From: Lachnospiraceae bacterium
GTDB lineage: Bacteria > Bacillota > Clostridia > Lachnospirales > Lachnospiraceae
Reading direction: 5' to 3'
NCBI GenBank assembly: GCA_009774145.1
Contig: VSND01000037.1
Location: forward strand, 1 to 42,326
DNA length: 42,326 nt
This document shows, piece after piece, positions 30,329-39,892 of this stretch (positions are counted from its first letter, which is position 1; each line of letters opens with the position of its first letter). Below the pieces are notes generated by a model, which made no database searches, was not told the origin of the DNA, and was given only the letters and a program-made list of their open reading frames with translations. Position numbers and translations under genes: made by a program.

Positions 30329-32642
30329 AAAAGGGATTCTGCTTGTTCTCATGTGGGCGGTGATCGCTGCTACGATCATGTGCAGTGCCTATCCGCTGTT
30401 TCGGAGAAGGGCAAATAAGCTTCTGGCGGAATATGAAGCGGAGCATGTAAAGGAACAGGAAGGGGAGGAGGTCTATGCGCCGGATGAGATGTTCAAACGT
30501 TTTCTGCTTTCCTCGATTTATTATATGAATTATGAGATGACGCCGGATATGGATGCCTATACGTATTTTACGCAGAATTATGATATGAGTAAATTTACGG
30601 AGGATGAGCAGAGGCGGGTCCAGGAGGCGGCCACGCGGCTGATGCAGAACATGCGCAACCAGTATTCGGTCATGCAGAGCAATTATGACTATGGAAGTTA
30701 CGGCTCCGGGCCTGCCAGAGAGTTTGGCAGCGACGGCTATCTGAGCAACGCGGTTCATGGAAACAGTGAAGACGCCAGACAGTATTACCAGTCCGGGCTG
30801 GTGATTCAGTATGACAGCAGGGGAGTTCCGGTCATCCGGGAATCCTGGGGATTCGATCTGGATGAGACGGATATCATCGGATATCTTCAGCAGGCATCCA
30901 TGGCCCGTCTGATGGATGACAACGGGATGGGAGATGTGGTATATGATACAGATGTGTATTGTAGTTATGATTCCGGGCAGGTTGTGATCGGCGAGACGGT
31001 TCCGAAAAGTGAAATCGAAATTCTGGAAGAGACTGCGGAAGAGACCTGGCAGGATCCGTATGAAGAAGCATCCCGCAACGATCAGCTTCTGAAGTCAATC
31101 CCGGTGCCGGTGGTCCAGAATACCTCTTTTGTCTTTGTAATCCACAGCAGCGATGACTATAGAAACAGCTGGCGGGATTACTGGATGGAGCGCAATGCCT
31201 ATATGCGGAGCGGTTACAGCATCAGTGTGATGGGAATTATGACAGGCATGATAGTTCTGGCATTGATTCTGCAGAATATTCCGGCATTCCATCTTCGGAA
31301 AAACCGGCTGTTTTGCCTTCCGACCGAACTGGTGGCAGGGGCAGCTGTCACGGGCTTTGCAATTACCGGAGCATTTGCTGTATCAGACTTTGGTCACTAT
31401 TCCCTGACGAGTGAAATTGTGGGGGATTTTGAAGCTGTGGGCTTCGGAGGCGCTGCACAGACGACTGCTACGGTATTTATCTGGCTGTTCTGGTTCTGCT
31501 TTGCATTTTGCTGGTACTGGGCGGCAGCATCGGTGCTTCCTTATCTGACCCATCCCATCCGGACTCTTCGGGAAAATATGCTCTGCATCGGGATCTGCAG
31601 ATGGCTGAAGAAAGTGTGGCTGAAATTCTGGCACTGGGCGACGGATGTGGAGCTGGATGAGAAACTGACGCGGAATATCTGGAAGGCAGTTGGCTTAAAC
31701 GGCGTGGTTGTGGTGTTTCTCTGCTGTATCTGGTTCGGCGGCGTGGTGGGCGCCGTGATCTATACGATCCTTCTCTACGTGCTGATCAAGAAAAAATGCG
31801 GGGAGATTCAGGAGGATTATGAGAAACTTCTGCAGGTGACCCGGACCATTGCAGAAGGCGATCTGAATGCTTCCACCGAAGAGGATATGGGGCTGTTCAA
31901 TCCTGTTCGGGATGAGCTGACGGCGATTCGGAACGGTTTCAGCAGGGCAGTCAACAATGAGGTGCGCAGCCGGAACATGAAGACCGAACTGATCACCAAT
32001 GTGTCCCATGATCTGAAGACGCCTCTGACGGCTATCATCACCTATGTGGATCTGCTGAAAAAAGAAGATCTCACAGAAGCGCAGAGGAAGGATTACATTG
32101 ATACGCTGGACAAAAAGTCTCAGAGACTGAAGGTGCTGATTGAAGATCTTTTTGAGGTCAGCAAGGCAACCACAGACAATATCATCATGAACTTCGATAC
32201 GGTGGATCTGGTCAGCCTGGTCAAACAGGTCCGGCTGGAGAACGAGGATAAGATTCAGGAAAGCACGCTGGATTTCCGATGGAATCTGCCGGAGGAAAAG
32301 TGCATCCTTACGCTGGATCCTCAGAGAACCTTCCGTATTATTGACAATCTGGTACAGAATATCCTGAAGTATTCCATGCCCCATTCCCGGGTCTATATCG
32401 ATATGAAGGATCTGGAGCCGGAAGTGCGGATCAGCTTTAAAAACATGTCTGCGGCCGAGATGAATTTCTCACCGGAGGAGATTACGGAGCGTTTCGTCCG
32501 CGGAGACCTGTCCCGGAACACAGAAGGCAGCGGCCTTGGGCTTGCGATTGCCCAGAGCTTTACAGAACTTCAGAAGGGAACGTTTCAGGTGGAGACAGAC
32601 GGAGATCTGTTCAAGGTGACGATCTGCTGGAAGAAAGAGTAG
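30303..32642 (+). CDS. large membrane sensor histidine kinase
   Basis: 779 residues. Membrane segment at about 10-30, a long extracytoplasmic region rich in Tyr, Asp and Ser (about 35-310), four or five further segments (about 312-500), a HAMP-like linker, HisKA with H569 in TNVSHDLKTPLTAI, and HATPase_c with DNLVQNILKYS and GSGLGLAIAQSFTEL. The size and the extra membrane block are larger than for typical OmpR-partner kinases. The start is a TTG at 30303, overlapping the regulator gene; AAAGGTGG is 9 nt upstream, and the next ATG would cut into the first membrane segment. A terminator follows. Confidence 0.86.
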   Translation: MAIKWKNSKKGILLVLMWAVIAATIMCSAYPLFRRRANKLLAEYEAEHVKEQEGEEVYAPDEMFKRFLLSSIYYMNYEMTPDMDAYTYFTQNYDMSKFTEDEQRRVQEAATRLMQNMRNQYSVMQSNYDYGSYGSGPAREFGSDGYLSNAVHGNSEDARQYYQSGLVIQYDSRGVPVIRESWGFDLDETDIIGYLQQASMARLMDDNGMGDVVYDTDVYCSYDSGQVVIGETVPKSEIEILEETAEETWQDPYEEASRNDQLLKSIPVPVVQNTSFVFVIHSSDDYRNSWRDYWMERNAYMRSGYSISVMGIMTGMIVLALILQNIPAFHLRKNRLFCLPTELVAGAAVTGFAITGAFAVSDFGHYSLTSEIVGDFEAVGFGGAAQTTATVFIWLFWFCFAFCWYWAAASVLPYLTHPIRTLRENMLCIGICRWLKKVWLKFWHWATDVELDEKLTRNIWKAVGLNGVVVVFLCCIWFGGVVGAVIYTILLYVLIKKKCGEIQEDYEKLLQVTRTIAEGDLNASTEEDMGLFNPVRDELTAIRNGFSRAVNNEVRSRNMKTELITNVSHDLKTPLTAIITYVDLLKKEDLTEAQRKDYIDTLDKKSQRLKVLIEDLFEVSKATTDNIIMNFDTVDLVSLVKQVRLENEDKIQESTLDFRWNLPEEKCILTLDPQRTFRIIDNLVQNILKYSMPHSRVYIDMKDLEPEVRISFKNMSAAEMNFSPEEITERFVRGDLSRNTEGSGLGLAIAQSFTELQKGTFQVETDGDLFKVTICWKKE

Positions 32643-32676
32643 CAAACAGAACGGCATAAAGGAACCGGTCAGTCAG

Positions 32677-32719
32677 GGTGTAAAGTCTTTTTGGATGACA
32701 GAAGGCTTTACACCTTTTT
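32677..32719 (+). terminator. terminator of the two-component operon
   Basis: ggtgtaaag pairs with ctttacacc and is followed by five T. It lies 35 bp past the kinase stop codon. Confidence 0.88.
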
Positions 32720-32780
32720 CATTCCGGTTTCTGTTTTATTCATGTTACAAAGAAATAATGGAAATATTATGAGGATAGAG

Positions 32781-32809
32781 TTTACAAAGTCGTGATTTGC
32801 CTGTAAACT
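32781..32809 (+). promoter_or_regulatory. ftsH promoter
   Basis: TTTACA at 32781-32786, a 17-bp spacer, TAAACT at 32804-32809, 34 bp before the ftsH start codon. Confidence 0.5.
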
Positions 32810-32843
32810 GACAGTATAAATTTTTAACGTGAGGAGAAATGCA

Positions 32844-34667
32844 ATGCAGCAGATGAAAAAACCGAAAAAGCCTCTGATCTTTTATTATTGTATTGTGCTT
32901 TTGATTATGTTCGTATTAAATGCCGTTATCTTTCCCAGATTTGTCCGGGAACAGATTCAGGAAGTGGATTACGGGACGTTTCTGAACATGCTGGAGGAAA
33001 AAGAGGTCTCCATGGCGCAGATGGAAAAGGATTATATCTATTTTGTGGATAACAACGAAGAAGATCCGTCTTTCTATTCTACCGTAGCCTTCAATGACCC
33101 GGATCTGGTAGACCGTCTGCAGGCGTCCGGATGTAAATTCGGCAAAGTCAGGGAACAGGAAACTTCTCTGCTCGGTTCGATTTTTTCGATTGTAGTTCAG
33201 GTTGCGATCTTCGTGCTGATCGGGCAGCTTCTGTCCCGGATGCTGATGAAGCGGATGGGCGGCAGCATGGGAAATGCCATGTCTTTTGGAAAGAGCAGCG
33301 CCAAAATCTATGTGGCCAGTGAAACAGGGATCAAATTTACGGATGTGGCAGGCGAGGATGAGGCCAAGGAGCAGCTTCAGGAGATCGTGGATTTTCTGCA
33401 CAATCCGGAGAAATACCGGGAGATCGGAGCCGTGATGCCGAAAGGCGCGCTTCTGGTAGGACCGCCCGGAACCGGCAAGACCCTGCTGGCAAAAGCGGTG
33501 GCAGGGGAAGCGGAAGTGCCTTTTTTCTCCATCTCCGGTTCGGAATTTGTGGAGATGTTCGTCGGCATGGGCGCGGCGAAGGTGCGGGATCTCTTTAAAC
33601 AGGCTAATGAAAAGGCGCCGTGTATCGTCTTTATCGACGAGATTGATACCATCGGAAAAAAACGTGACAGCGGCGGCATGGGCGGAAATGACGAGAGAGA
33701 ACAGACGCTGAATCAGCTTCTGACAGAGATGGACGGCTTTGACGGTTCCAAAGGCGTTGTGATCCTGGCGGCGACCAACCGTCCGGAGTCGCTGGATCCG
33801 GCACTTCTTCGTCCGGGGCGCTTTGACCGGAGGGTGCCCGTGGAGCTTCCGGATCTGGCCGGAAGGGAGGATATCCTGAAGGTGCATGCGAAGAAAGTCC
33901 GGCTGGGAGATGATATTGATTTTCATGCCATCGCCCGGGCGGCAGCAGGAACCTCCGGCGCAGAACTTGCTAACATGGTCAACGAAGCGGCGCTCCGGGC
34001 GGTCCGAAACGGCAGGGCGTACGTGACGCAGGCGGATCTGGAGGAAAGCATTGAAGTAGTCATCGCCGGATATCAGAAGAAAAATGCGATTCTGTCGGAT
34101 AAGGAAAAGCTGATTGTGTCCTATCATGAGATCGGTCATGCGCTGGTGGCAGCGCTTCAGACAGATTCCGCACCTGTGACGAAGATTACGATTATTCCCC
34201 GGACCTCCGGCGCTTTGGGGTATACCATGCAGGTGGAAGAGCGGGATCATAATCTGATGAACAAAGAAGAGCTGGAAAACAAGATCGCTACCTATGCAGG
34301 AGGACGTGCGGCGGAAGAACTGATCTTCGGTTCCATTACTACCGGTGCGTCCAACGATATTGAACAGATGACGAAGCTGGCCCGCGCCATGATCACCCGC
34401 TACGGCATGAGTGAAGAATTCGGCATGATGGCGCTGGAGACCGTGAATAATCAGTATATGGGCGGAGATACGTCCCTCGCCTGTGCGGCAGAGACGGCTG
34501 CAGTGGTGGATGGGAAGGTAAATGACCTGCTGAAGCAGCAGTACCAGAAGGCAATGGAGCTTTTGAAGGAAGAAAAGCAGAAGCTGCATGAGCTGGCAAA
34601 ATATCTGTATGAAAAGGAGACGATTACCGGAGAGGAGTTTATGAAGATTCTGCAGAAGGCGGACTAA
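32844..34667 (+). CDS. ftsH: ATP-dependent membrane zinc protease FtsH
   Basis: A 607-residue FtsH-type AAA+ protease that unfolds and degrades membrane and cytoplasmic proteins. Membrane segments at about 11-30 and 113-133 flank a short external domain. The AAA+ module has Walker A GPPGTGKT (about 206), Walker B CIVFIDEIDTI and the second region of homology ATNRPESLDPALLRPGRFDR. The zinc site is HEIGH with H428 (family HExGH). The C-terminal tail is short. GTGAGGAG is the ribosome binding site for the ATG at 32844; a GTG within it is not the start. It stands alone, since its usual partners tilS and hpt are not adjacent, so it is probably a second FtsH copy. That is inference. Confidence 0.93.
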   Translation: MQQMKKPKKPLIFYYCIVLLIMFVLNAVIFPRFVREQIQEVDYGTFLNMLEEKEVSMAQMEKDYIYFVDNNEEDPSFYSTVAFNDPDLVDRLQASGCKFGKVREQETSLLGSIFSIVVQVAIFVLIGQLLSRMLMKRMGGSMGNAMSFGKSSAKIYVASETGIKFTDVAGEDEAKEQLQEIVDFLHNPEKYREIGAVMPKGALLVGPPGTGKTLLAKAVAGEAEVPFFSISGSEFVEMFVGMGAAKVRDLFKQANEKAPCIVFIDEIDTIGKKRDSGGMGGNDEREQTLNQLLTEMDGFDGSKGVVILAATNRPESLDPALLRPGRFDRRVPVELPDLAGREDILKVHAKKVRLGDDIDFHAIARAAAGTSGAELANMVNEAALRAVRNGRAYVTQADLEESIEVVIAGYQKKNAILSDKEKLIVSYHEIGHALVAALQTDSAPVTKITIIPRTSGALGYTMQVEERDHNLMNKEELENKIATYAGGRAAEELIFGSITTGASNDIEQMTKLARAMITRYGMSEEFGMMALETVNNQYMGGDTSLACAAETAAVVDGKVNDLLKQQYQKAMELLKEEKQKLHELAKYLYEKETITGEEFMKILQKAD

Positions 34668-34739
34668 AATGTCAGTTTTCCCGGTAAGATACGCAGGCCG
34701 GGAGGACCTCGTTGTTTTGAAGGACCGTGAGAGCCGATC

Positions 34740-34831
34740 ATGCGGCATCGCTGGAAGGGAAAGGAATCCCGAAGGAGCGGATTCACAGGTATGGGTTCGC
34801 GTTTGAGGGGAAGCAGGTGCTGACTGGATGA
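34740..34831 (+). pseudogene. 3' remnant of a PF09820/DUF1703 gene
   Basis: 88 bp (34740-34827) are 85/88 identical to 38395-38482, the end of the intact gene downstream. They encode AASLEGKGIPKERIHRYG and FAFEGKQVLTG, then a stop. Nothing else of the gene is present upstream. It is the scar of another copy of this multi-copy gene family and forms a direct repeat with the intact copy. Confidence 0.88.
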
Positions 34832-34839
34832 AGAAAAGC

Positions 34840-34875
34840 GGGCGCTGATCGGAAAATGGATCAGCGCCTGTTTTT
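34840..34875 (+). terminator. terminator after the DUF1703 remnant
   Basis: ggcgctgatc pairs with gatcagcgcc and is followed by tgttttt. It is a perfect 10-bp stem, probably the original terminator of the lost gene. Confidence 0.88.
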
Positions 34876-34886
34876 GTGGAGCGGTT

Positions 34887-36532
34887 TTTGAAATTATTAC
34901 ATGGACGACAGAAAAATTTTTGCAGTTTGTCCAAAAGCTGAATTACAGACCGAAAGGGCTGGAAACAATCAAACTTGAGCTGAACTATCGGATGATATTC
35001 CGGCTGAAGGATACTTTGAATTTTTTTAAAACACCGTATGACAGCAATATATACCAGGGATTTAACTGCGAATGGCAGGATGTTTTTGAAGAATGGACTT
35101 TTAAAAATGATATATTGAAAAAAGCTGAAAACAGACTTGCAGAACTTCTGAGTCAAAAGTCATTGATTAAATGTTTCTGTATATATGGAGGGGCATTTTC
35201 CGGAAAAAGCACTGAATAGAAAAAATGTTTAAGTATAATTTTTGTGGAAAAGAGGTTGTTTTTCTGTGTGCTTCCCGTACATATTACCATAATAAGAAAA
35301 AATATTATCTTGACGGGAACTGTTATGATTCTCTGGAATGTGCAGATTTTATTTCTGATCCGGATGCTGTGATTATTGAAGAAACTTTGAGGGACAAAAA
35401 ATATTTGTCAAATCTGCTGGATCTTTCCAAATCTAAAAGAATTGCAGAAATAAAACAAAAACACAGTATTGTAAATTTAATTATTGATCTGACTTATGGA
35501 AAGGGAATACGAAAAAAATTAAAAAAGAAACTGGAAGATGTAAAACATTTGTCAAATCAGGAAACGCGGCTATTATTGGAAGTGGCAGTTTTTGATAAAG
35601 CAGATATAGAGTATTATCCTGTTGAACTGTTTAATGAAAGATATGGAAGGGCAGTTGAACTGTCTGAGAAAATTGATATCAAAAATATGAAAATCGTAGA
35701 TTTTCTGAGATATGATGACAGGGGACTTTCTCTGCGTAATTCAATGTTTCAGGACGAGCTGCTTAAAATGAACAGAGATAAGATCTATACTGTTTTAAAA
35801 GAGCTGCTGATATATATTTCAAGGTATGTATATGAGGGAAATAATGATGTTTGGGTTATTATATTCCAGAGTCTGCTGAAAGAAAAAAGATTAAATGAAC
35901 AGTTTGTTTTTACCGAAAAAGAGATTGGAAAACTTTTGTATGAACTGAAAGATAATTATGAAGATATCAGCTATTATTGGCTCCAGCTCGGAATTTATGA
36001 ACAACAGAAGAAGGATTATGCAAAAGCTTTAAGTCATTTGAAAATGGCGCAGCATATTCAGCCGAAATCTTTTAAAATTCAGCATGCAATTGCAAGAAAT
36101 TATTTGAAATATGCGAATAGTCAAAGCAGTTTTTCTGCTGCTGAAAACCTGTTTGAAACAGGAGAGCAGCTGATGAAAGCTTTGATACAGAGCAGAGAAT
36201 ATTATATTCAAAAAGCAAAGCCTTTTTCCATCAGCTGCTATGTGCTGGAGAAGGTCAGATATATCCGGCGTTTCAGTGTCAAAGTAACTGTTAAAGAACT
36301 TTGTGAACTTCGGGATATGCTGAAAAGTGTTTACAGGCCAGAAGATGTATATATTATAAAAGCAATGCAGGAATATTATAAGCTGTTGGAAATTCCTGGC
36401 AAACAAAATCTGGTTAAAATTACTTTTGGAAGTCCGTATTATGACATTCTCAGAAAAACCGTTTCGGATCGTGAGACGGAAGATCATGCCAATATGTTCC
36501 CGCAGAATGTTTTGAAGCTGATAAACGGGTGA
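34887..36532 (+). pseudogene. frameshifted STAND-like P-loop NTPase with TPR-like repeats and a flagellin tail
   Basis: An open frame without a proper start (from about 34887) ends at a TAG at 35217 just after a Walker A motif, IYGGAFSGKST. A second frame resumes at about 35216 (IEKMFKYNFCGKEVVFL) and runs to 36532. A single-base indel at 35211-35217 would join them. The joined protein has an N-terminal helical part, a P-loop NTPase, a basic helical middle and TPR-like repeats (YYWLQLGIYEQQKKDYAKAL, then MAQHIQPKSFKIQHAIARNY). This plan recalls STAND NTPases, many of which act in defence; any N-terminal effector is missing. The last residues HANMFPQNVLKLING are a flagellin C-terminus. DNA is much more AT-rich than the neighbours, suggesting transfer. 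Specific function unknown. Confidence 0.6.
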
Positions 36533-36548
36533 ATTGGATTGTATTTTG

Positions 36549-36576
36549 CAGGCGGTTGTTATGACCGCCTGTTTTA
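36549..36576 (+). terminator. terminator after the NTPase/flagellin-tail frame
   Basis: caggcggt pairs with accgcctg and is followed by ttttatt, 16 bp past the stop codon. Confidence 0.8.
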
Positions 36577-36699
36577 TTGTTGGAAATGTTTGATAAATGG
36601 GATCTGGATCAATGCTTTAAAAAGCCAGTATGGAGAATTCACGATTGACGTCCTTAAAATTTGCACAAAACACATGTTTCTTTTTTTCTTTTAAGATGG

Positions 36700-36705
36700 T
36701 ATAAT
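36700..36705 (+). promoter_or_regulatory. -10 box before the PF09820/DUF1703 gene
   Basis: TATAAT 101 bp before the start codon. No good -35 lies 17 bp upstream (tttctt). A T-rich run just upstream may act as an UP-like or -35 region. Low certainty. Confidence 0.35.
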
Positions 36706-36806
36706 TATCCCAAAAGGAGAGATACGATATCAATAAGGAGTAAAACTCAATATTTTCATTTGGAAACTGTTCAGAAAAAAGGATCAGAAGACAGGAGGGA
36801 TGGAAT

Positions 36807-38504
36807 ATGGCGAGAACCGTGGGGATCGGCTATCAGGATTTTGCACAGCTGATTACAAATGAGATCTTCTATGTGGATAAGACTGCATTTATCAAAGAGT
36901 GGTGGGAGAACAAGGATGCAGTGACGTTAATCACCCGTCCCAGACGTTTCGGCAAGACGCTGAATCTGAGCATGCTGGAGCAGTTCTTTTCGGTGGAGTA
37001 TGCAGAGAGAGGGGATCTTTTTAAAGGGCTTGCCATCTGGGAGGAAGAAGCATACCGGGCGCTTCAGGGAACGGTGCCGGTGATTTTTCTGAGCTTTGCA
37101 GATGTGAAAGAAAGTTCCTTTGCGGATGCGAGAAAGAAAATCTGTCAGATCATCAAAAACGTGTATAACCGATATGAATTTCTGCTGGATGGAGACTGCC
37201 TGAACGAAGCGGAAAAAGAAATGTATCAAAAGGTATCCGCAGAGATGGAGAATTACATTGCCTCCGATTCACTGAAGGACCTGTCGAAGCATCTGATGAG
37301 ATATTATGGGAAAAAAGTCATCCTTCTGCTGGACGAATACGACACGCCCATGCAGGAGGCATATGTATGCGGATACTGGAAAGAACTGGTGGAGTTTACC
37401 CGAAGTCTGTTCAACTCTACGTTTAAGACCAATCCATATCTGGACCGTGCAGTTATGACCGGAATTACAAGGGTGAGTAAGGAGTCCATTTTTTCGGATC
37501 TGAACAATCTGATGGTGGTGACGACAACGTCGGATCTGTATGCAGACAGTTTTGGATTTACGGAGAAAGAAGTCCGCGCAGCGCTGAAAGAATATGGAAT
37601 GGAAGACCGTATGCAGGAGGTAAAGCTCTGGTACGACGGATTTGTCTTCGGCCGTTCCAGGGAAATATACAACCCATGGTCGATCCTGAATTATCTCAAG
37701 ACCGGAAAGTTTTCCACCTACTGGGCCAACACCAGCAGCAATCACCTGGTGGGAAAGGTGATCCGGGAAGGGAGCAGGGATGTAAAAAAGATCATGGAGG
37801 GTCTGCTGAAAGGGGAATCCTTTCGGACACAAATCGATGAACAGATCGTATTCAGCCAGCTGGATACCATGGAAAACGCCATCTGGAGCCTGCTTCTTGC
37901 AGGCGGTTATCTGAAAGTTGAAAATTACCAGATCAATGAAGAGACCGGGCGGGAGACTTATGAACTGGCACTGACGAACCGGGAGGTTCGGATCATGTTT
38001 GAGCAGATGATCGAAGGGTGGTTTTCCCGGAGCGTGCCGGCTTATAATGATTTCATCAGGGCACTGGAGCTTAATGATCTGGAAGCCATGAACGAATATA
38101 TGAACCGGGTGGCACGGGCGACGTTCAGCAGTTTCGACACCGGAACACATCCTTCGGGAGCAGAGCCGGAACGCTTTTACCATGGATTTGTTCTGGGACT
38201 GATGGTGGATCTGTCCGACCGGTATACAATCCTCTCCAACCGGGAGAGCGGATTCGGAAGATACGATGTGATGCTGGAACCAAAAGGCGCATCGGATGAT
38301 GCGTATATCCTGGAATTCAAGGTGAAAAGCCAGAAGGAGAAGGAGCTGGAAGAGACTGTAAAAGCGGCGCTATTGCAGATTGAAGAGAAACAGTATGCGG
38401 CATCGCTGGAGGGAAAAGGAATCCCGAAGGAGCGGATTCACAGGTATGGGTTCGCGTTTGAGGGGAAGCAGGTGCTGATTGGGCAGAATATAACAAACGA
38501 TTAA
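36807..38504 (+). CDS. AAA-ATPase-like (PF09820) with C-terminal PD-(D/E)XK nuclease-like domain (DUF1703)
   Basis: 565 residues. The N-terminal hallmark GYQDFAQLITNEIFYVDKTA leads to an atypical Walker A RPRRFGKT (44-51) and a Walker B-like VILLLDEYDTPMQEA. The C-terminal part has GFGRYDVMLEP, then YILEFKVK, giving D487, E503 and K505 as candidate PD-(D/E)XK residues. This family occurs in tens of copies in Lachnospiraceae and Bacteroidales genomes. Proposed roles (mobile or defence-related) are unproven. AGGAGG lies 9 nt before the ATG. The frame is complete. Its last 88 bp repeat the remnant at 34740, so copies of this gene have recombined or decayed around here. Confidence 0.85.
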   Translation: MARTVGIGYQDFAQLITNEIFYVDKTAFIKEWWENKDAVTLITRPRRFGKTLNLSMLEQFFSVEYAERGDLFKGLAIWEEEAYRALQGTVPVIFLSFADVKESSFADARKKICQIIKNVYNRYEFLLDGDCLNEAEKEMYQKVSAEMENYIASDSLKDLSKHLMRYYGKKVILLLDEYDTPMQEAYVCGYWKELVEFTRSLFNSTFKTNPYLDRAVMTGITRVSKESIFSDLNNLMVVTTTSDLYADSFGFTEKEVRAALKEYGMEDRMQEVKLWYDGFVFGRSREIYNPWSILNYLKTGKFSTYWANTSSNHLVGKVIREGSRDVKKIMEGLLKGESFRTQIDEQIVFSQLDTMENAIWSLLLAGGYLKVENYQINEETGRETYELALTNREVRIMFEQMIEGWFSRSVPAYNDFIRALELNDLEAMNEYMNRVARATFSSFDTGTHPSGAEPERFYHGFVLGLMVDLSDRYTILSNRESGFGRYDVMLEPKGASDDAYILEFKVKSQKEKELEETVKAALLQIEEKQYAASLEGKGIPKERIHRYGFAFEGKQVLIGQNITND

Positions 38505-38616
38505 TTGTGGAGTAAGCAGGAGGCCTGAAATTGCCGGAATAGTCTGATCATCGGCACAGGAACCAGAGTTCTGTGCGTGCGTAAATTGATATATAGACAG
38601 AGAGGAAGCGATAAAG

Positions 38617-39759
38617 ATGGAGAGCAGAAAAATCAAGGATGTAGAAAAGGTACTGCGGGACCGGGCGGCAGAGTCGGTGCTGCTGGTCTGCGGGAATTCT
38701 TTCCGGCAGCAGGGATTGTATGGAAGAATAAAAGAAGCAGCAGAGAAGGCAGGCGCACGCATGACGGAATTCTCCGATTTTGAGCCGAATCCGAAATATG
38801 AATCCGTGGTAAAGGGGGTTCAGATCTTTCTGGAGCAGCGCTGTGATTTTATCATCGCAGCAGGCGGAGGGAGCGCCATGGATGTGGCGAAATGCATCAA
38901 GCTGTTCTGGAATATGGACCAGCATCAGAGTTTTCTCGGGCAGGAGATCGTGGAAAATGATACGCCGCTTCTGGCAATCCCTACGACCGCAGGGACAGGC
39001 AGTGAGGCGACCCGGTTCGCAGTTATTTATGATCAGGGTAACAAACAGTCGGTAGGACACAGGAGCTGTATTCCGGAATATGTGATTCTGGAGCCGGCGC
39101 TTCTTAAGACATTGCCGGAATATCAGAGAAAGGCTACCATGCTGGATGCACTCTGTCACGCCCTTGAGTCGTACTGGTCCGTGAACTCTACAAAAGAGAG
39201 CAGAGTATACGCTGCGAAGGCGGTTCAGGAGGTGTTTCGACATCACAAAGCATATCTTGAGAATAAACCGGAAGGAAATGAAGGGATGCTTCTGGCGGCG
39301 TATACAGCCGGTCAGGCGATCAATCTTACGCAGACGACAGCAGGACATGCCATGTGCTATAAGCTGACAACGCTCTACGGACTTGCACACGGACATGCCG
39401 CAGCTCTTTGCGTAGAGACATTGTGGCCTTATATGACGGAACATATGGAAGACTGCCATGATCCGCGGGGAGAGGAGTACCTGCAGGAGATGTTTCAGGA
39501 ACTTGCGCAGGTGATGGGCTGTATGACAACGGCAGAGGCGGTTGAAAAATACAGGGAATTTCTAAAAGGACTGGCGCTTCCTTCGCCTGTTCTGAAAGAA
39601 GAAAAGGAACTGGAGCTTTTGAAACGGTCAGTGAATCCGGAACGTTTGAAGAACAATCCGGTACGGCTCACAGAGGAAACGCTGGAAGGGCTGTATCGAC
39701 AGATTCTGAAAATGAATGCAGAAAGCGGAAGAGGAGTGTTCCTGTTTCCTGAATACTGA
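38617..39759 (+). CDS. iron-containing alcohol dehydrogenase, phosphonoacetaldehyde-reductase-like
   Basis: A 380-residue group III alcohol dehydrogenase. The NAD(P)-binding glycine motif is AAGGGSAMDVAK (81-92), followed by IPTTAGTGSEATRF. Metal ligands are D177, H181 (LDALCHALE), H244 (TAGHAMCYKL) and H258 (GLAHGHAAAL). The block GHAMCYKLTTLYGLAHGHA is typical of proteins annotated as phosphonoacetaldehyde reductase, which make 2-hydroxyethylphosphonate, but no PEP mutase or phosphonopyruvate decarboxylase is in the window, so the substrate is uncertain. The ATG is preceded by GAGAGGAAG. It sits between the PF09820/DUF1703 gene and the flagellin genes. Confidence 0.8.
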   Translation: MESRKIKDVEKVLRDRAAESVLLVCGNSFRQQGLYGRIKEAAEKAGARMTEFSDFEPNPKYESVVKGVQIFLEQRCDFIIAAGGGSAMDVAKCIKLFWNMDQHQSFLGQEIVENDTPLLAIPTTAGTGSEATRFAVIYDQGNKQSVGHRSCIPEYVILEPALLKTLPEYQRKATMLDALCHALESYWSVNSTKESRVYAAKAVQEVFRHHKAYLENKPEGNEGMLLAAYTAGQAINLTQTTAGHAMCYKLTTLYGLAHGHAAALCVETLWPYMTEHMEDCHDPRGEEYLQEMFQELAQVMGCMTTAEAVEKYREFLKGLALPSPVLKEEKELELLKRSVNPERLKNNPVRLTEETLEGLYRQILKMNAESGRGVFLFPEY

Positions 39760-39892
39760 TCGCCTGAAATACAGAATACAGATAAGTGCATATTTTGCCG
39801 TTTTTTCTGCATGCTTTGCAAATGATTCTGGAAAAATTTATGATAAAATAAGTAGGCCGGGATATAACAGAACAAAGCAGGAGGAGATAAAA

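Noticed and set aside
32916..35156. 746-codon open frame on the minus strand
   Set aside because: It is antisense to ftsH and runs through a terminator and the NTPase pseudogene. Composition is that of a shadow frame.
39851..39866. SigD-type promoter for the first flagellin (gccgggat)
   Set aside because: The -10 match is weak and no taaa box sits at the right distance, so I did not list it as a promoter.
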